Source: Methanobacteriota archaeon
GTDB lineage: Archaea; Halobacteriota; Syntropharchaeia; DAOWMC01
DNA length: 14,255 nt
Direction of reading: 5' to 3'
Assembly: GCA_030643285.1 (NCBI GenBank)
Contig: DAOWMC010000007.1
Span: 1 to 14,255, forward strand
Part shown: in pieces, positions 1 to 7,043 of the stretch
Layout: each line of letters begins with the position of its first letter
Position numbering within the stretch: the first letter of the stretch is position 1
Position numbers and translations under genes: made by a program
The notes under the pieces: model-generated
The model's input: only the letters and a program-made list of their open reading frames with translations
What the model was told of the DNA's origin: nothing
The model's database searches: none

Positions 1-1
1 G

Positions 2-517
2 GCAGGAAATGAGATTTTGAGTATAAGGGGGATTTTTAACGGAACCTGTAATTATATCCTGACAAGAATGGCAGAAGATGGATTACCATATGATAATGTT
101 ATCTCCGAGGCCCAGGAATTAGGGCTTGCGGAGACCGATCCGACATACGATGTTGATGGAATAGATACCGCGGCAAAATTGGTTATACTTGCAAATTCAA
201 TTTTTGATATGGATGCCGTATACAATGATGTGAGTGTCGTCGGCATACGAGATATCACAGTAGAATCGTTAAAACTGGCCCACGAAGAGGGTTACGTTGT
301 TAAACTTATAGGGGAAGTGAAAGAAGGGGTTCTGGAAGTTGCGCCACGTTTGGTTCCAAAAGGACATCCGCTTGCATTAGGCGGTACCCTGAACGCAGCC
401 TCCATACAGACTGACCTTGCCGGAGAGATAACTGTTACTGGTAAAGGAGCTGGTTCCATTGAAGCTGCAAGTGCGATTGTTAGCGATCTGGCCGAAATTT
501 CAAAAAGAATTGATTGA
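2..517 (+). CDS. hom: Homoserine dehydrogenase, C-terminal part (5' end outside window)
   Basis: The frame is open from the window edge, so the N-terminal NAD(P)-binding domain lies outside; TTG at 17 is internal, not the start. The visible part is the catalytic/dimerisation domain. It shows [14 protein letters not shown] followed by the family signature with [13 protein letters not shown] and the Asp/Lys of GIDTAAKL. The enzyme reduces aspartate semialdehyde to homoserine, the branch point to threonine and methionine, in the cytoplasm. The protein ends shortly after [11 protein letters not shown] with no ACT domain, like the short archaeal form. The downstream zinc-ribbon gene starts 3 bp after the stop, so the two are probably cotranscribed. 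The family call is secure. Regulation cannot be judged because the promoter is outside the window. Confidence 0.93.
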   Translation, partial: AGNEILSIRGIFNGTCNYILTRMAEDGLPYDNVISEAQELGLAETDPTYDVDGIDTAAKLVILANSIFDMDAVYNDVSVVGIRDITVESLKLAHEEGYVVKLIGEVKEGVLEVAPRLVPKGHPLALGGTLNAASIQTDLAGEITVTGKGAGSIEAASAIVSDLAEISKRID

Positions 518-520
518 CAA

Positions 521-901
521 ATGCCACATAAATGTACGAAATGTGAGGAAATTTTTAGAAGTGGGGATAAAAGGATTTTGAGTGGATGCCCGAAATGCGG
601 GTGGAACAAGTTTCTTTTCATATCCGAAGAAGCGGCTAAAGCCGAGCTATTTGAAAAAAATGAAAAAGAGATATTCGATGAGTTCGATAAGATTGAGGAA
701 AAGCTTAAGCAGGAGATTATATCGGTAGAATCCGATGAGAGGGATGAAGATCGGATCGAAAGCGTTCGCATATTAGGGCCTGGTATGTATGAACTGAATA
801 TTAAGACACTGCTTGAGCGAAAAGAGATCGTTATGGCCATGAAAGAGGAAGGTAAATATGTTATTCATTGGCCATCTGTTTTTGGTAAGAAACCAGAATA
901 A
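521..901 (+). CDS. OapC/ArvC-type zinc-ribbon protein (DUF2072-like)
   Basis: A 126-residue protein with an N-terminal zinc ribbon: C5-x2-C8 and C23-x2-C26, the second pair within GCPKCGWNKF. A charged, probably helical segment follows (about residues 36-80, rich in Glu and Lys). A short conserved-looking C-terminal domain follows (about residues 82-126, with RILGPGMYELNI and ending VIHWPSVFG). This layout matches the archaeal zinc-ribbon family known as DUF2072/COG3364, also named OapC/ArvC. I know no firmly established function for archaeal members; an RNA- or protein-binding role is inference. The gene begins 3 bp after hom and has no clear Shine-Dalgarno, so translation may be coupled to hom. 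It ends 23 bp before a convergent regulator gene. Confidence 0.75.
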   Translation: MPHKCTKCEEIFRSGDKRILSGCPKCGWNKFLFISEEAAKAELFEKNEKEIFDEFDKIEEKLKQEIISVESDERDEDRIESVRILGPGMYELNIKTLLERKEIVMAMKEEGKYVIHWPSVFGKKPE

Positions 902-924
902 CCCATCGATATGGTTTTGAAAAA

Positions 925-1590
925 TTATATAATATCTTTTTCAGAGAGCTTGTTCAGTATCTTTTCGACCGCTTCTTCCCGTAAATCTACCTCTTCGGAT
1001 AGTTGACGTATCGAGATGGTGTCCTCGCCCACAATATAGTACATAACACTTCGCTGCTCATAATCATCCAGCTCTCCTATGATGCCGTATGTTTCCTCAA
1101 GTATTTTTTGCTTGATCTGAGACAGGTACAATCTCCGCTCTTCCAGTTCCCCCATTGACCGGTTAACATCTTTTAATAGCTTTGAAAGGTCTTTTAATCG
1201 ATTTAAAGAGCCTTTTAGTTTCAATAGGTTATTACATTTATCTTCAATACCTTTGAATGCCCTGCCAGCTTTATCACTTAATTCGCCCGATGTTTGCAGT
1301 TTTACATCAAATAATCCAGGGCCAATATCCACCAGAACTGAAAATTGTCGGTTTGGTATGGTGTAGTATGTTCGTGGGGGACCTGCCGCACTCTTCCCCT
1401 CAAATGTTTCGGCAAATCCGGCATCTTTCAAAGCCTTAAGATGTTTTGTAACCGACTGTTGGCTAATTTTTAGCTCTCTTGACAGTTGAAGGGGATAATG
1501 GGCTTCCCTTGATATCTTATATAATATTCTGCGTCTAATGGGATTCTCAATCATCCGAAGTAAAACATCGATATCTTTTTTCTCTCCCAT
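925..1590 (-). CDS. ArsR-like winged-helix transcriptional regulator with coiled coil
   Basis: A 221-residue protein. Residues about 10-75 form a winged helix-turn-helix: an ENPIRRRILYKISRE helix, then QLSRELKISQQSVTKHLKAL as the helix-turn-helix with recognition helix, and a wing ending in PPRTYYTI. Residues about 115-165 are Leu/Lys/Glu rich and look like a coiled coil for dimerisation. The last 35 residues (QLSEEVDLREEAVEKILNKL) resemble a second small helix-turn-helix. No metal-binding cysteine pair is present, so metal sensing is unlikely. The ATG is supported by AAGGTG at 1598-1603 on the minus strand, 7 nt upstream. The gene is divergent from the leuA-like gene with a 165-bp shared promoter region, so control of itself and of leuA is plausible but unproven. 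The effector is unknown. Confidence 0.8.
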   Translation of the reverse strand: MGEKKDIDVLLRMIENPIRRRILYKISREAHYPLQLSRELKISQQSVTKHLKALKDAGFAETFEGKSAAGPPRTYYTIPNRQFSVLVDIGPGLFDVKLQTSGELSDKAGRAFKGIEDKCNNLLKLKGSLNRLKDLSKLLKDVNRSMGELEERRLYLSQIKQKILEETYGIIGELDDYEQRSVMYYIVGEDTISIRQLSEEVDLREEAVEKILNKLSEKDII

Positions 1591-1600
1591 ATGTACACAC

Positions 1601-1633
1601 CTTTTATATCAATTAAAAGTTGTTAACCTTTTA
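1601..1633. repeat. Three alternating CTTTTA/TAAAAG hexamers, candidate operator
   Basis: CTTTTA at 1601-1606, TAAAAG at 1614-1619 and CTTTTA at 1628-1633 form two overlapping inverted repeats with 7-8 bp spacers. The set lies directly upstream of the regulator's start codon, overlaps its Shine-Dalgarno region, and includes a GTTAAC palindrome at 1622-1627. A second GTTAAC occurs at 1693-1698, nearer the leuA-like promoter. The position fits an autoregulatory operator. Because the DNA is AT-rich, chance is a real alternative. Confidence 0.35.
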
Positions 1634-1722
1634 TTGTTATTACCTATTATATATGTTTTGAAGCTATATAAAACTATACAAGACAGGGTTTTGTTAACTC
1701 CTAAAGCAAGGGTAAGGGAAAG

Positions 1723-1730
1723 TTTTATAT
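1723..1730 (+). promoter_or_regulatory. TATA-like box for the leuA-like gene
   Basis: TTTTATAT preceded by purine-rich GGGAAAG, which could serve as a BRE. Its centre is about 29 bp before ATG 1756, so transcription would begin within a few bases of that ATG. This supports 1756 as the authentic start even though that ATG is in a different frame from the body of the gene. Confidence 0.5.
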
Positions 1731-1755
1731 TGTTGGCATAAACAACATGTAAGGT

Positions 1756-3295
1756 ATGACAGATAGAAGGGATCGCTTTTTACACGCCCAAAATAATTGA
1801 AAAGACAATAAACATTTTTGACACAACGCTAAGAGACGGTGAACAGGCTCCCGGAACTTCTTTTACGCCTGAAGTTAAATTGATCATCGCAAGGCAGTTG
1901 GATAAGCTCGGAGTTGATGTCATAGAAGCAGGCATGCCGATTATCTCAAAAGAAGAGCGTGATTCGATTAGAGATATTTCAAAAGAAGGTCTGAATGCAA
2001 AGGTATGTGGGCTTGCAAGGCTGGACAAGATGGATATTGATTACTGCATTGATTGTGATGTTGAGCTGGTTCATCTGTTTGTTTCAACCTCGGATGTTCA
2101 GATCGAACACACGATAAAAAAGAGTAAGAAAGAGATTATTGACCTGGCTGTAGAACACATAGAATATGTAAAAGATCACGATTTGTTGTGCCTTTTCTCG
2201 GCTATGGATGCAACAAGATCCGACCTGAATTATCTATGCAAGATTTACGGGGCGGCTGAAGGGGCAGGTGTGGATACGATAAACATCCCGGACACAGTAG
2301 GTGTAATGGTGCCTTCAACGATGAGAAATCTGATTTTGCCAATCTCCGATTCGGTGAATGTCCCAATTGATGTTCACTGTCACAATGATTTTGGACTTGC
2401 AGTTTCAAATTCGCTTTCCGCAGTCGAATCCGGGGCCACTCAGGTTCAGGTAACAGTAAATGGAATCGGCGAGCGTGCCGGAAATGCTGACATTTCTGAG
2501 GTAGTTATGAGCCTTCATTCGATCTACAATGCGAAAACCAAAATAAAGACTGAATACATCGTTGAAACCTCCAAACTTGTTGAGCGGTTCACAGGTATGC
2601 GTATACTTCCAAATAAGCCAATAGTTGGGGAAAATGCATTTTCACACGAGTCCGGAATTCATGCACACGGTGTTATAAAAAACAGTGAGACATTTGAGCC
2701 GGGTATCATGACACCTGAGATGGTTGGGCACAAAAGGATGATTGTTCTTGGAAAACATGCAGGACGACACTCCGTAAAGCAAAAATTGGGTGAGATTGGC
2801 ATCATAGCAGCACCCCAACAGTTGGATGAGGTACTGCTAAGGGTCAAAGAATTGGGTTCGAAGGGAAAGAAAGTTACAGACGATGATCTGTATACAATTG
2901 CGCAGGTTGTAATCGGAGAGATCGCAAAAGAGCAGCAGATGGTTGTGCTTGATGAACTATCCGTGATGACAGGGAATAAGTTGACATCTACGGCCGTCAT
3001 AAAAGCAAAAGTCAAAGATGAGGAGCGTATTAAATCACAGACAGGTGTTGGGCCTGTTGATGCAGCCCTAAAGGCAGTTCAGTCGCTGATAAAAGAGTTT
3101 GCAGTTATCAAGCTAATGGAATTCAGGATAGAGGCCATTACCGGTGGTTCTGATGCTCTGGCAGAAGTTATTGTCGGTGTTGAAGATGAAAGTGGAAATG
3201 TTATAACGGCAAAAGCAGCTTCTGATGATATTGTGATGGCTTCCGTACAGGCACTTATAAATGCGATCAACCGGCTTATGACGGTAAAGGTTTAA
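1756..3295 (+). CDS. leuA: 2-isopropylmalate/citramalate synthase family, apparent 5' frameshift
   Basis: An acyltransferase that condenses acetyl-CoA with a 2-oxo acid, in the cytoplasm, for leucine (or, if a citramalate synthase, isoleucine). The HMGL-like TIM barrel shows [23 protein letters not shown] and [12 protein letters not shown] LeuA dimerisation/regulatory domain with TGVGPVDAA and [11 protein letters not shown] follows, so this is the long LeuA/CimA type and not the short AksA type. The catalytic frame has no ATG, GTG or TTG from the stop at 1757-1759 to TTG 1880, which is inside the barrel. ATG 1756 follows a TATA-like box but reads MTDRRDRF in another frame and stops at 1798. 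Skipping one T in the T5 run at 1777-1781 joins it to [20 protein letters not shown] 1763 is an alternative in-frame start. The usual SAEDATR motif reads SAMDATR here. LeuA and CimA cannot be separated from sequence alone. Confidence 0.85.
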
Positions 3296-3302
3296 GAGGT
3301 GC

Positions 3303-3325
3303 TCCTTCCTCTTTCTTTATTTTTG
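3303..3325 (+). terminator. T/C-rich transcription terminator after leuA-like gene
   Basis: A pyrimidine tract with several T runs starts about 7 bp after the stop codon, with no strong hairpin. This is the usual archaeal terminator form. The region 3296-3405 otherwise holds AT-rich sequence with possible kamA promoter elements. Confidence 0.45.
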
Positions 3326-3405
3326 GATTTGATCTTTTCCTAAAATTATTATTTTAATCATTAATATGGAAAGAGTTATGCTGGGCATTTTCTAATATTT
3401 AAAAA

Positions 3406-4551
3406 GTGTGTGAAAGATTGGATATTTATCAGGATGCAGTTCCTATGGTGATGTCGTGGGAAGACGAGCTTGAAAATAATATTTGTACAATTGATCAACT
3501 TAAAGAATATACGGAATTAACCGAAAGGGAAGCGCGGCGATTATCAAGGGTCATAGAAAGGCACCCTATGAGCATTACAAGATACTATATGTCTTTGATT
3601 AATTGGGATGACTCCAATGACCCCATCAAAAAGATGGCTGTTCCTTCCGAAGGAGAGTTAAACCTATCAGGGTCCTATGATACAAGTGGCGAGCTTAAGA
3701 ACACAAAGATACCGGGCCTTCAACACAAGTACCCGCAAACAGCATTGATCTTAGCAACAAACAGATGCGCCACCTATTGTAGACACTGTTTTAGAAAAAG
3801 ACTTATCGGTCTTCCAACCGAAGAGATTCTCAGTAGATTTAATGATGCTGTAGAGTATATAAGGAAGCATACAGAGATTAATAATGTGCTTATAACAGGT
3901 GGAGATCCCTTTGTTTTACCAACAAAGGTCCTAACAGAATTCTTGGAGAAACTTTCATCGATTTCCCATCTGGATTTCATAAGATTCGGAAGCAGAATTC
4001 CAGTAACATTTCCGGATAGGATCTCAGAAGATGAAGAGCTATTAAATTTGCTTCAGGAAAAGTCACTTAAGAATAAAAAAATATATGTTGTAACTCATTT
4101 TAACCATCCAAGAGAGATTACCAAAAGGGCCATTGACGCGGTTGATTCGCTAATTTCTTCGGGTGTTGTAATGGATAATCAGGCTGTGTTACTCAATGGC
4201 GTGAATGATAATTCGGGGGTTTTAGCAGAATTACTAAATAAACTTGTCGGGATCGGTGTTAATCCATACTATATCTTCCAGTGCCGTCCCGTAAAGAGAG
4301 TTAAACATAATTTTCAGGTTCCATTGTGCAGGGGATACGAAATTGTTGAAGGGGCAAAAAAGAAGCTTAATGGCCATAGCAAAAGGTTCAAGTATGTCAT
4401 GTCTCACCGGTCGGGGAAGATAGAGATGGTTGGGACAATGGAAGACCGGATCTATTTCAAATACCATCAGGCAAAGGCCCCTATGAACCAGGGAAAATTC
4501 TTTTATAAAAAGTTGAATGAAACGGCTGGATGGCTGGACGAACTTGAATAA
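3406..4551 (+). CDS. KamA-family radical SAM protein lacking lysine-aminomutase signature residues
   Basis: A 381-residue protein clearly related to lysine 2,3-aminomutase. It has the [4Fe-4S]/SAM motif C121-x3-C125-x2-C128 in NRCATYCRHCFRKR, preceded by GLQHKYPQTALIL, and then ITGGDPF and RFGSRIPVTFPDRI. In the clostridial enzyme as I recall it, lysine is held by Asp in CDLS and Asp before PGGGGK, and the Lys of PGGGGK binds PLP. Here the first site reads CRPV (C293-R294) and the second region reads NGHSKRFKYVMSH (322-334), with no PGGGGK and no matching Asp. Function as a lysine aminomutase is therefore doubtful. No ablB-like acetyltransferase is adjacent, unlike the N-acetyl-beta-lysine osmolyte operon. 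The GTG start is the first after an in-frame stop at 3400; ATG 3445 is possible. Confidence 0.8.
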   Translation: MCERLDIYQDAVPMVMSWEDELENNICTIDQLKEYTELTEREARRLSRVIERHPMSITRYYMSLINWDDSNDPIKKMAVPSEGELNLSGSYDTSGELKNTKIPGLQHKYPQTALILATNRCATYCRHCFRKRLIGLPTEEILSRFNDAVEYIRKHTEINNVLITGGDPFVLPTKVLTEFLEKLSSISHLDFIRFGSRIPVTFPDRISEDEELLNLLQEKSLKNKKIYVVTHFNHPREITKRAIDAVDSLISSGVVMDNQAVLLNGVNDNSGVLAELLNKLVGIGVNPYYIFQCRPVKRVKHNFQVPLCRGYEIVEGAKKKLNGHSKRFKYVMSHRSGKIEMVGTMEDRIYFKYHQAKAPMNQGKFFYKKLNETAGWLDELE

Positions 4552-4590
4552 GTAAATGCCTTGGGGAAAATTATAAAGAATAGTAAGTGC

Positions 4591-4596
4591 TTTTTT
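4591..4596 (+). terminator. T6 run, possible kamA terminator
   Basis: A run of six T about 40 bp after the kamA stop, with no clear stem-loop. The rest of 4552-4709 holds a TATA-like CTTATATAAG at about 4612-4621 and the proximal rpoF promoter; no RNA gene or ORF was seen there. Confidence 0.3.
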
Positions 4597-4679
4597 GTAG
4601 CCTGGCTCGGCCTTATATAAGAATCCTGTATATCCATAAAAGTTTCCAAATTATTATTGTTGCTGGATTGCCAATACTT

Positions 4680-4687
4680 ATTTATAG
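4680..4687 (+). promoter_or_regulatory. TATA-like box of the rpoF operon
   Basis: ATTTATAG, centred about 26 bp before ATG 4710. This predicts a transcript beginning at or next to the start codon, that is, leaderless. A more distal candidate at 4612-4621 would give a longer leader. Confidence 0.45.
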
Positions 4688-4709
4688 ATAAACGACCAAT
4701 AGATGAGCA

Positions 4710-5057
4710 ATGCTTGTTAAGAAAGTTATAAGTGAAGAGATGATAACGCTTGCAGAAGTTAATGAAATATTAAATGATGTTAAAGACAGGCAAAATGCAG
4801 ATGTAGAGATGGTATATGAAAAACGAAAAGCAATTGCTCATGCAAATAAATACGTCAAGATAAAAGTAGAGGATGCACGTAAGATTGTAAAAGCGCTATT
4901 AAAGCTTGAAAAGATGAAGCCTGAGATAGCGATAAAAATCGCAGATATTATTCCAGAATCAAAAGATGAGCTCAAGACCATATATGCAAAAGAGAGGTTC
5001 ACGCTCACAAAGGAAGATATGGACAATATTTTAAATATCGTTTCAAAGTATAGTTAA
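4710..5057 (+). CDS. rpoF: DNA-directed RNA polymerase subunit F (Rpb4)
   Basis: A 115-residue protein matching archaeal Rpb4/RpoF in length and composition. The N-terminal part reads ISEEMITLAEVNEILNDV, followed by a helical HRDC-like region with ALLKLEKMKPEIAIKIADI and a C-terminal TKEDMDNILNIVSKYS. It forms the stalk of the archaeal RNA polymerase with Rpb7 and helps initiation and RNA contact. The DUF655 gene follows 35 bp later, the usual euryarchaeal order. The ribosomal L21e gene that commonly precedes rpoF is absent; a radical SAM gene is there instead. Confidence 0.9.
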   Translation: MLVKKVISEEMITLAEVNEILNDVKDRQNADVEMVYEKRKAIAHANKYVKIKVEDARKIVKALLKLEKMKPEIAIKIADIIPESKDELKTIYAKERFTLTKEDMDNILNIVSKYS

Positions 5058-5061
5058 TTGA

Positions 5062-5070
5062 TATTATATA
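5062..5070 (+). promoter_or_regulatory. TATA-like box inside the rpoF–DUF655 gap
   Basis: TATTATATA, centred about 26 bp before ATG 5093, in a gap of only 35 bp. It would allow separate leaderless transcription of the DUF655–SepCysS–E1 genes. Not distinguishable from chance in AT-rich DNA without transcript data. Confidence 0.35.
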
Positions 5071-5092
5071 GATCGGGGTTGAGTCGAGTAGC

Positions 5093-5677
5093 ATGAAACT
5101 TGGAGACGCAAGGAGGGAAAAGGAAGAGTATGCTTGGGTCTTGGACTATTTGCCATACGGGTACACGAATGATAAACGCCCTGTTTACCAGAAAAAACCT
5201 GTCGTTCAGTTGGTCGGGGAGAAAAAGTTTGCGTTGATTGAAGCGATACCAAAGCAGAACAAGGTGTCGCAATCTCAGGAGCGGCTCTATATTGGTGATG
5301 GTGAAAGGGATATGATAGATCACGTAAAAAAGCACCTCACTTATGATGAATTAACGCATGGAGCCAAAGTTGAGTTACCTTATGTCTTAGAAAAGATTGT
5401 AATTGAAAATGAAAAGGACCTCCTTTCCATGTATAACGAATCTTATGCGATAACAACCAGACTGCACATGCTTGAGCTACTTCCGGGAATTGGAAAAAAG
5501 ACGATGTGGGCCGTTCTCGATGAACGTAAGAAGGGCGATTTTGAAAATTTCAAAGACCTGATGGATCGGGTTAAAGGTATGCATCATCCTGAAAAACTTA
5601 TTGCAAGAAGGGTAGAAGAAGAACTGCAGGATGATCACATCAAGTACAGGATATTTACATCGCATCAAGGTACCTGA
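5093..5677 (+). CDS. DUF655 (COG1491) predicted RNA-binding protein
   Basis: A 194-residue archaeal DUF655 protein. The N-terminal half is a beta-rich domain (EYAWVLDYLPYGY, then KFALIEAIPKQNKV). The C-terminal half has a helix-hairpin-helix with LELLPGIGKKTMWAVLDERK at about residues 126-145, a nucleic-acid binding fold. The family is widely conserved in Euryarchaeota beside rpoF and ksgA and is predicted to act on RNA, perhaps in ribosome or tRNA biology; its exact role is unknown to me. Its TGA stop at 5675-5677 is directly followed by the ATG of SepCysS, so translation of the two is probably coupled. Confidence 0.88.
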   Translation: MKLGDARREKEEYAWVLDYLPYGYTNDKRPVYQKKPVVQLVGEKKFALIEAIPKQNKVSQSQERLYIGDGERDMIDHVKKHLTYDELTHGAKVELPYVLEKIVIENEKDLLSMYNESYAITTRLHMLELLPGIGKKTMWAVLDERKKGDFENFKDLMDRVKGMHHPEKLIARRVEEELQDDHIKYRIFTSHQGT

Positions 5678-7042
5678 ATGGATTTAAAGACTCAAAAGAT
5701 GTATGAGGCTTTTTTTGCCCTTGAAGACCTTAGAGAGATCCTACGCCAGACATCTCCTGATCACAGATTTAATGACGAACAGCAAAAAGATTTTGATGGG
5801 GTTCTGGACCGGATAAATTCAATCATTGATGAAATACGAAGTAACAAAGGAAATTATAACCTAAAATACATCTCCAAAAATATAGAGATTAGAGATAAAG
5901 AAGAATGCTTCATAAATATAGGTCCGATCCAGGCTGGAGGTAGGTTAACGAATGAAGCAAGAAAGGCAGTTATAGCATATGGAGATGGATATTCAGTTTG
6001 TGATCAATGTCTTTCTCCATTCAGACTTGACTATTTAAAAAAGCCTCCTGTCGGCGAGTTTTGCGAAGAGGTGGCCGGGTTTTTAGGGATGGATGTGGCA
6101 AGGGTTGTCAGGGGTGCAAGAAATGGTTTTCAGATCGTGACAAATGCTTTACTTGATAAGGGCGACATCGCACTTGTCTCAAGCGCGGCCCATTACAGCG
6201 TCTGTCTGGCCATAGAGTCTGTTGGTGCTATCTGGAAAGAGATACCGTTAAATGAAAGTAACGTTGTAACGGAAATAGAGACAGCAGAAAAGATCGAGGC
6301 CGTAAAAGAAAAAGAAGGGGTATTGCCAAAACTTATTGCAATCTCACACTTTGACTACCTGTTTGCAAATGAGCATGATGTGCAGGGCATAGCGAAAGTT
6401 TGTAAGGAATATGAAATACCTTTTCTTTACAACGGAGCATACACGGTTGGCATAATGCCTGTTAATGGGAAAAAGATTGGTGCGGATTTTGTTGTGGGAT
6501 CCGGTCATAAGTCAATGGCTTCACCTGCACCCTCTGGAATTTTAGCAACAACTGACGAGTTTAAAGACACAGTATTTTCAACAACAGCGCTTCAAGGCGA
6601 TATCACCAAAAGGAAATTCGGTGTTAAGGAGACCTATCTTTTAGGTTGTACGGTTATGGGTGCCCCTTTAATTGGTATGATGGCGTCTTTTCCGACTGTA
6701 AAAGAGCGGGTTAAAAACTGGGACGAAGAGGTTAAAAAATCAAACTTCTTCATCGATGAGTTATTAAAAATTGAAGGCTCAAAAGTGGTATCCGAGATGC
6801 CAAGAAAGCACACGCTAACCAAGGTAGACACAACAGATTCATTTGATAAAATAGCAGGCACACATAAGAAAAAGGGTTATTTTTTCACAAGCGAACTTAA
6901 AAAGAAGGGTATAGTTGGGATATTTCCCGGGGCTACAAGAGAGTTCAAATTGAATGTGTACGGACTCAGCTGGGACAAGATCCGGTACCTCGCCGATTCA
7001 TTTAAGGATATCGCAAGAAAATATGAACTTGATGTGAAGTGA
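5678..7042 (+). CDS. pscS: O-phospho-L-seryl-tRNA:Cys-tRNA synthase (SepCysS)
   Basis: A PLP enzyme that converts phosphoseryl-tRNA(Cys), made by SepRS, into Cys-tRNA(Cys). This supplies cysteine in methanogens and relatives. The core matches SepCysS from about residue 78: INIGPIQAGGRLT, the Cys pair C108-x2-C111 in GYSVCDQC, NGAYTVGIMPVNGK, the PLP lysine K278 in GSGHKSMA, and C324 in LLGCT. The three conserved cysteines used for persulfide chemistry are therefore kept. At 454 residues it is longer than the roughly 400-residue Methanocaldococcus enzyme because of a helical N-terminal extension (about 1-70). Some active-site segments diverge (GARNGF for GAREGK; HFDYLFAN for HVDGxYGN), so it could be a second SepCysS type. 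The E1-like gene starts 2 bp after its stop. Confidence 0.88.
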   Translation: MDLKTQKMYEAFFALEDLREILRQTSPDHRFNDEQQKDFDGVLDRINSIIDEIRSNKGNYNLKYISKNIEIRDKEECFINIGPIQAGGRLTNEARKAVIAYGDGYSVCDQCLSPFRLDYLKKPPVGEFCEEVAGFLGMDVARVVRGARNGFQIVTNALLDKGDIALVSSAAHYSVCLAIESVGAIWKEIPLNESNVVTEIETAEKIEAVKEKEGVLPKLIAISHFDYLFANEHDVQGIAKVCKEYEIPFLYNGAYTVGIMPVNGKKIGADFVVGSGHKSMASPAPSGILATTDEFKDTVFSTTALQGDITKRKFGVKETYLLGCTVMGAPLIGMMASFPTVKERVKNWDEEVKKSNFFIDELLKIEGSKVVSEMPRKHTLTKVDTTDSFDKIAGTHKKKGYFFTSELKKKGIVGIFPGATREFKLNVYGLSWDKIRYLADSFKDIARKYELDVK

Positions 7043-7043
7043 A

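Noticed and set aside
292..840. Minus-strand ORF of 182 codons over hom and the zinc-ribbon gene
   Set aside because: Serine-rich shadow translation antisense to two well-supported genes, with no recognisable domain.
3365..3394. Nine-codon upstream ORF (ATG 3365 to TAA) before kamA
   Set aside because: Very short, no ribosome-binding site, and such ORFs are common by chance; nothing links it to kamA control.
3406..4709. An ablA–ablB N-acetyl-beta-lysine osmolyte operon
   Set aside because: No acetyltransferase follows kamA, and the KamA protein itself lacks the expected substrate and PLP residues.
4552..4709. A hidden L21e gene or small RNA before rpoF
   Set aside because: Only 158 bp of AT-rich sequence with promoter-like elements; no reading frame or tRNA-like fold was found.
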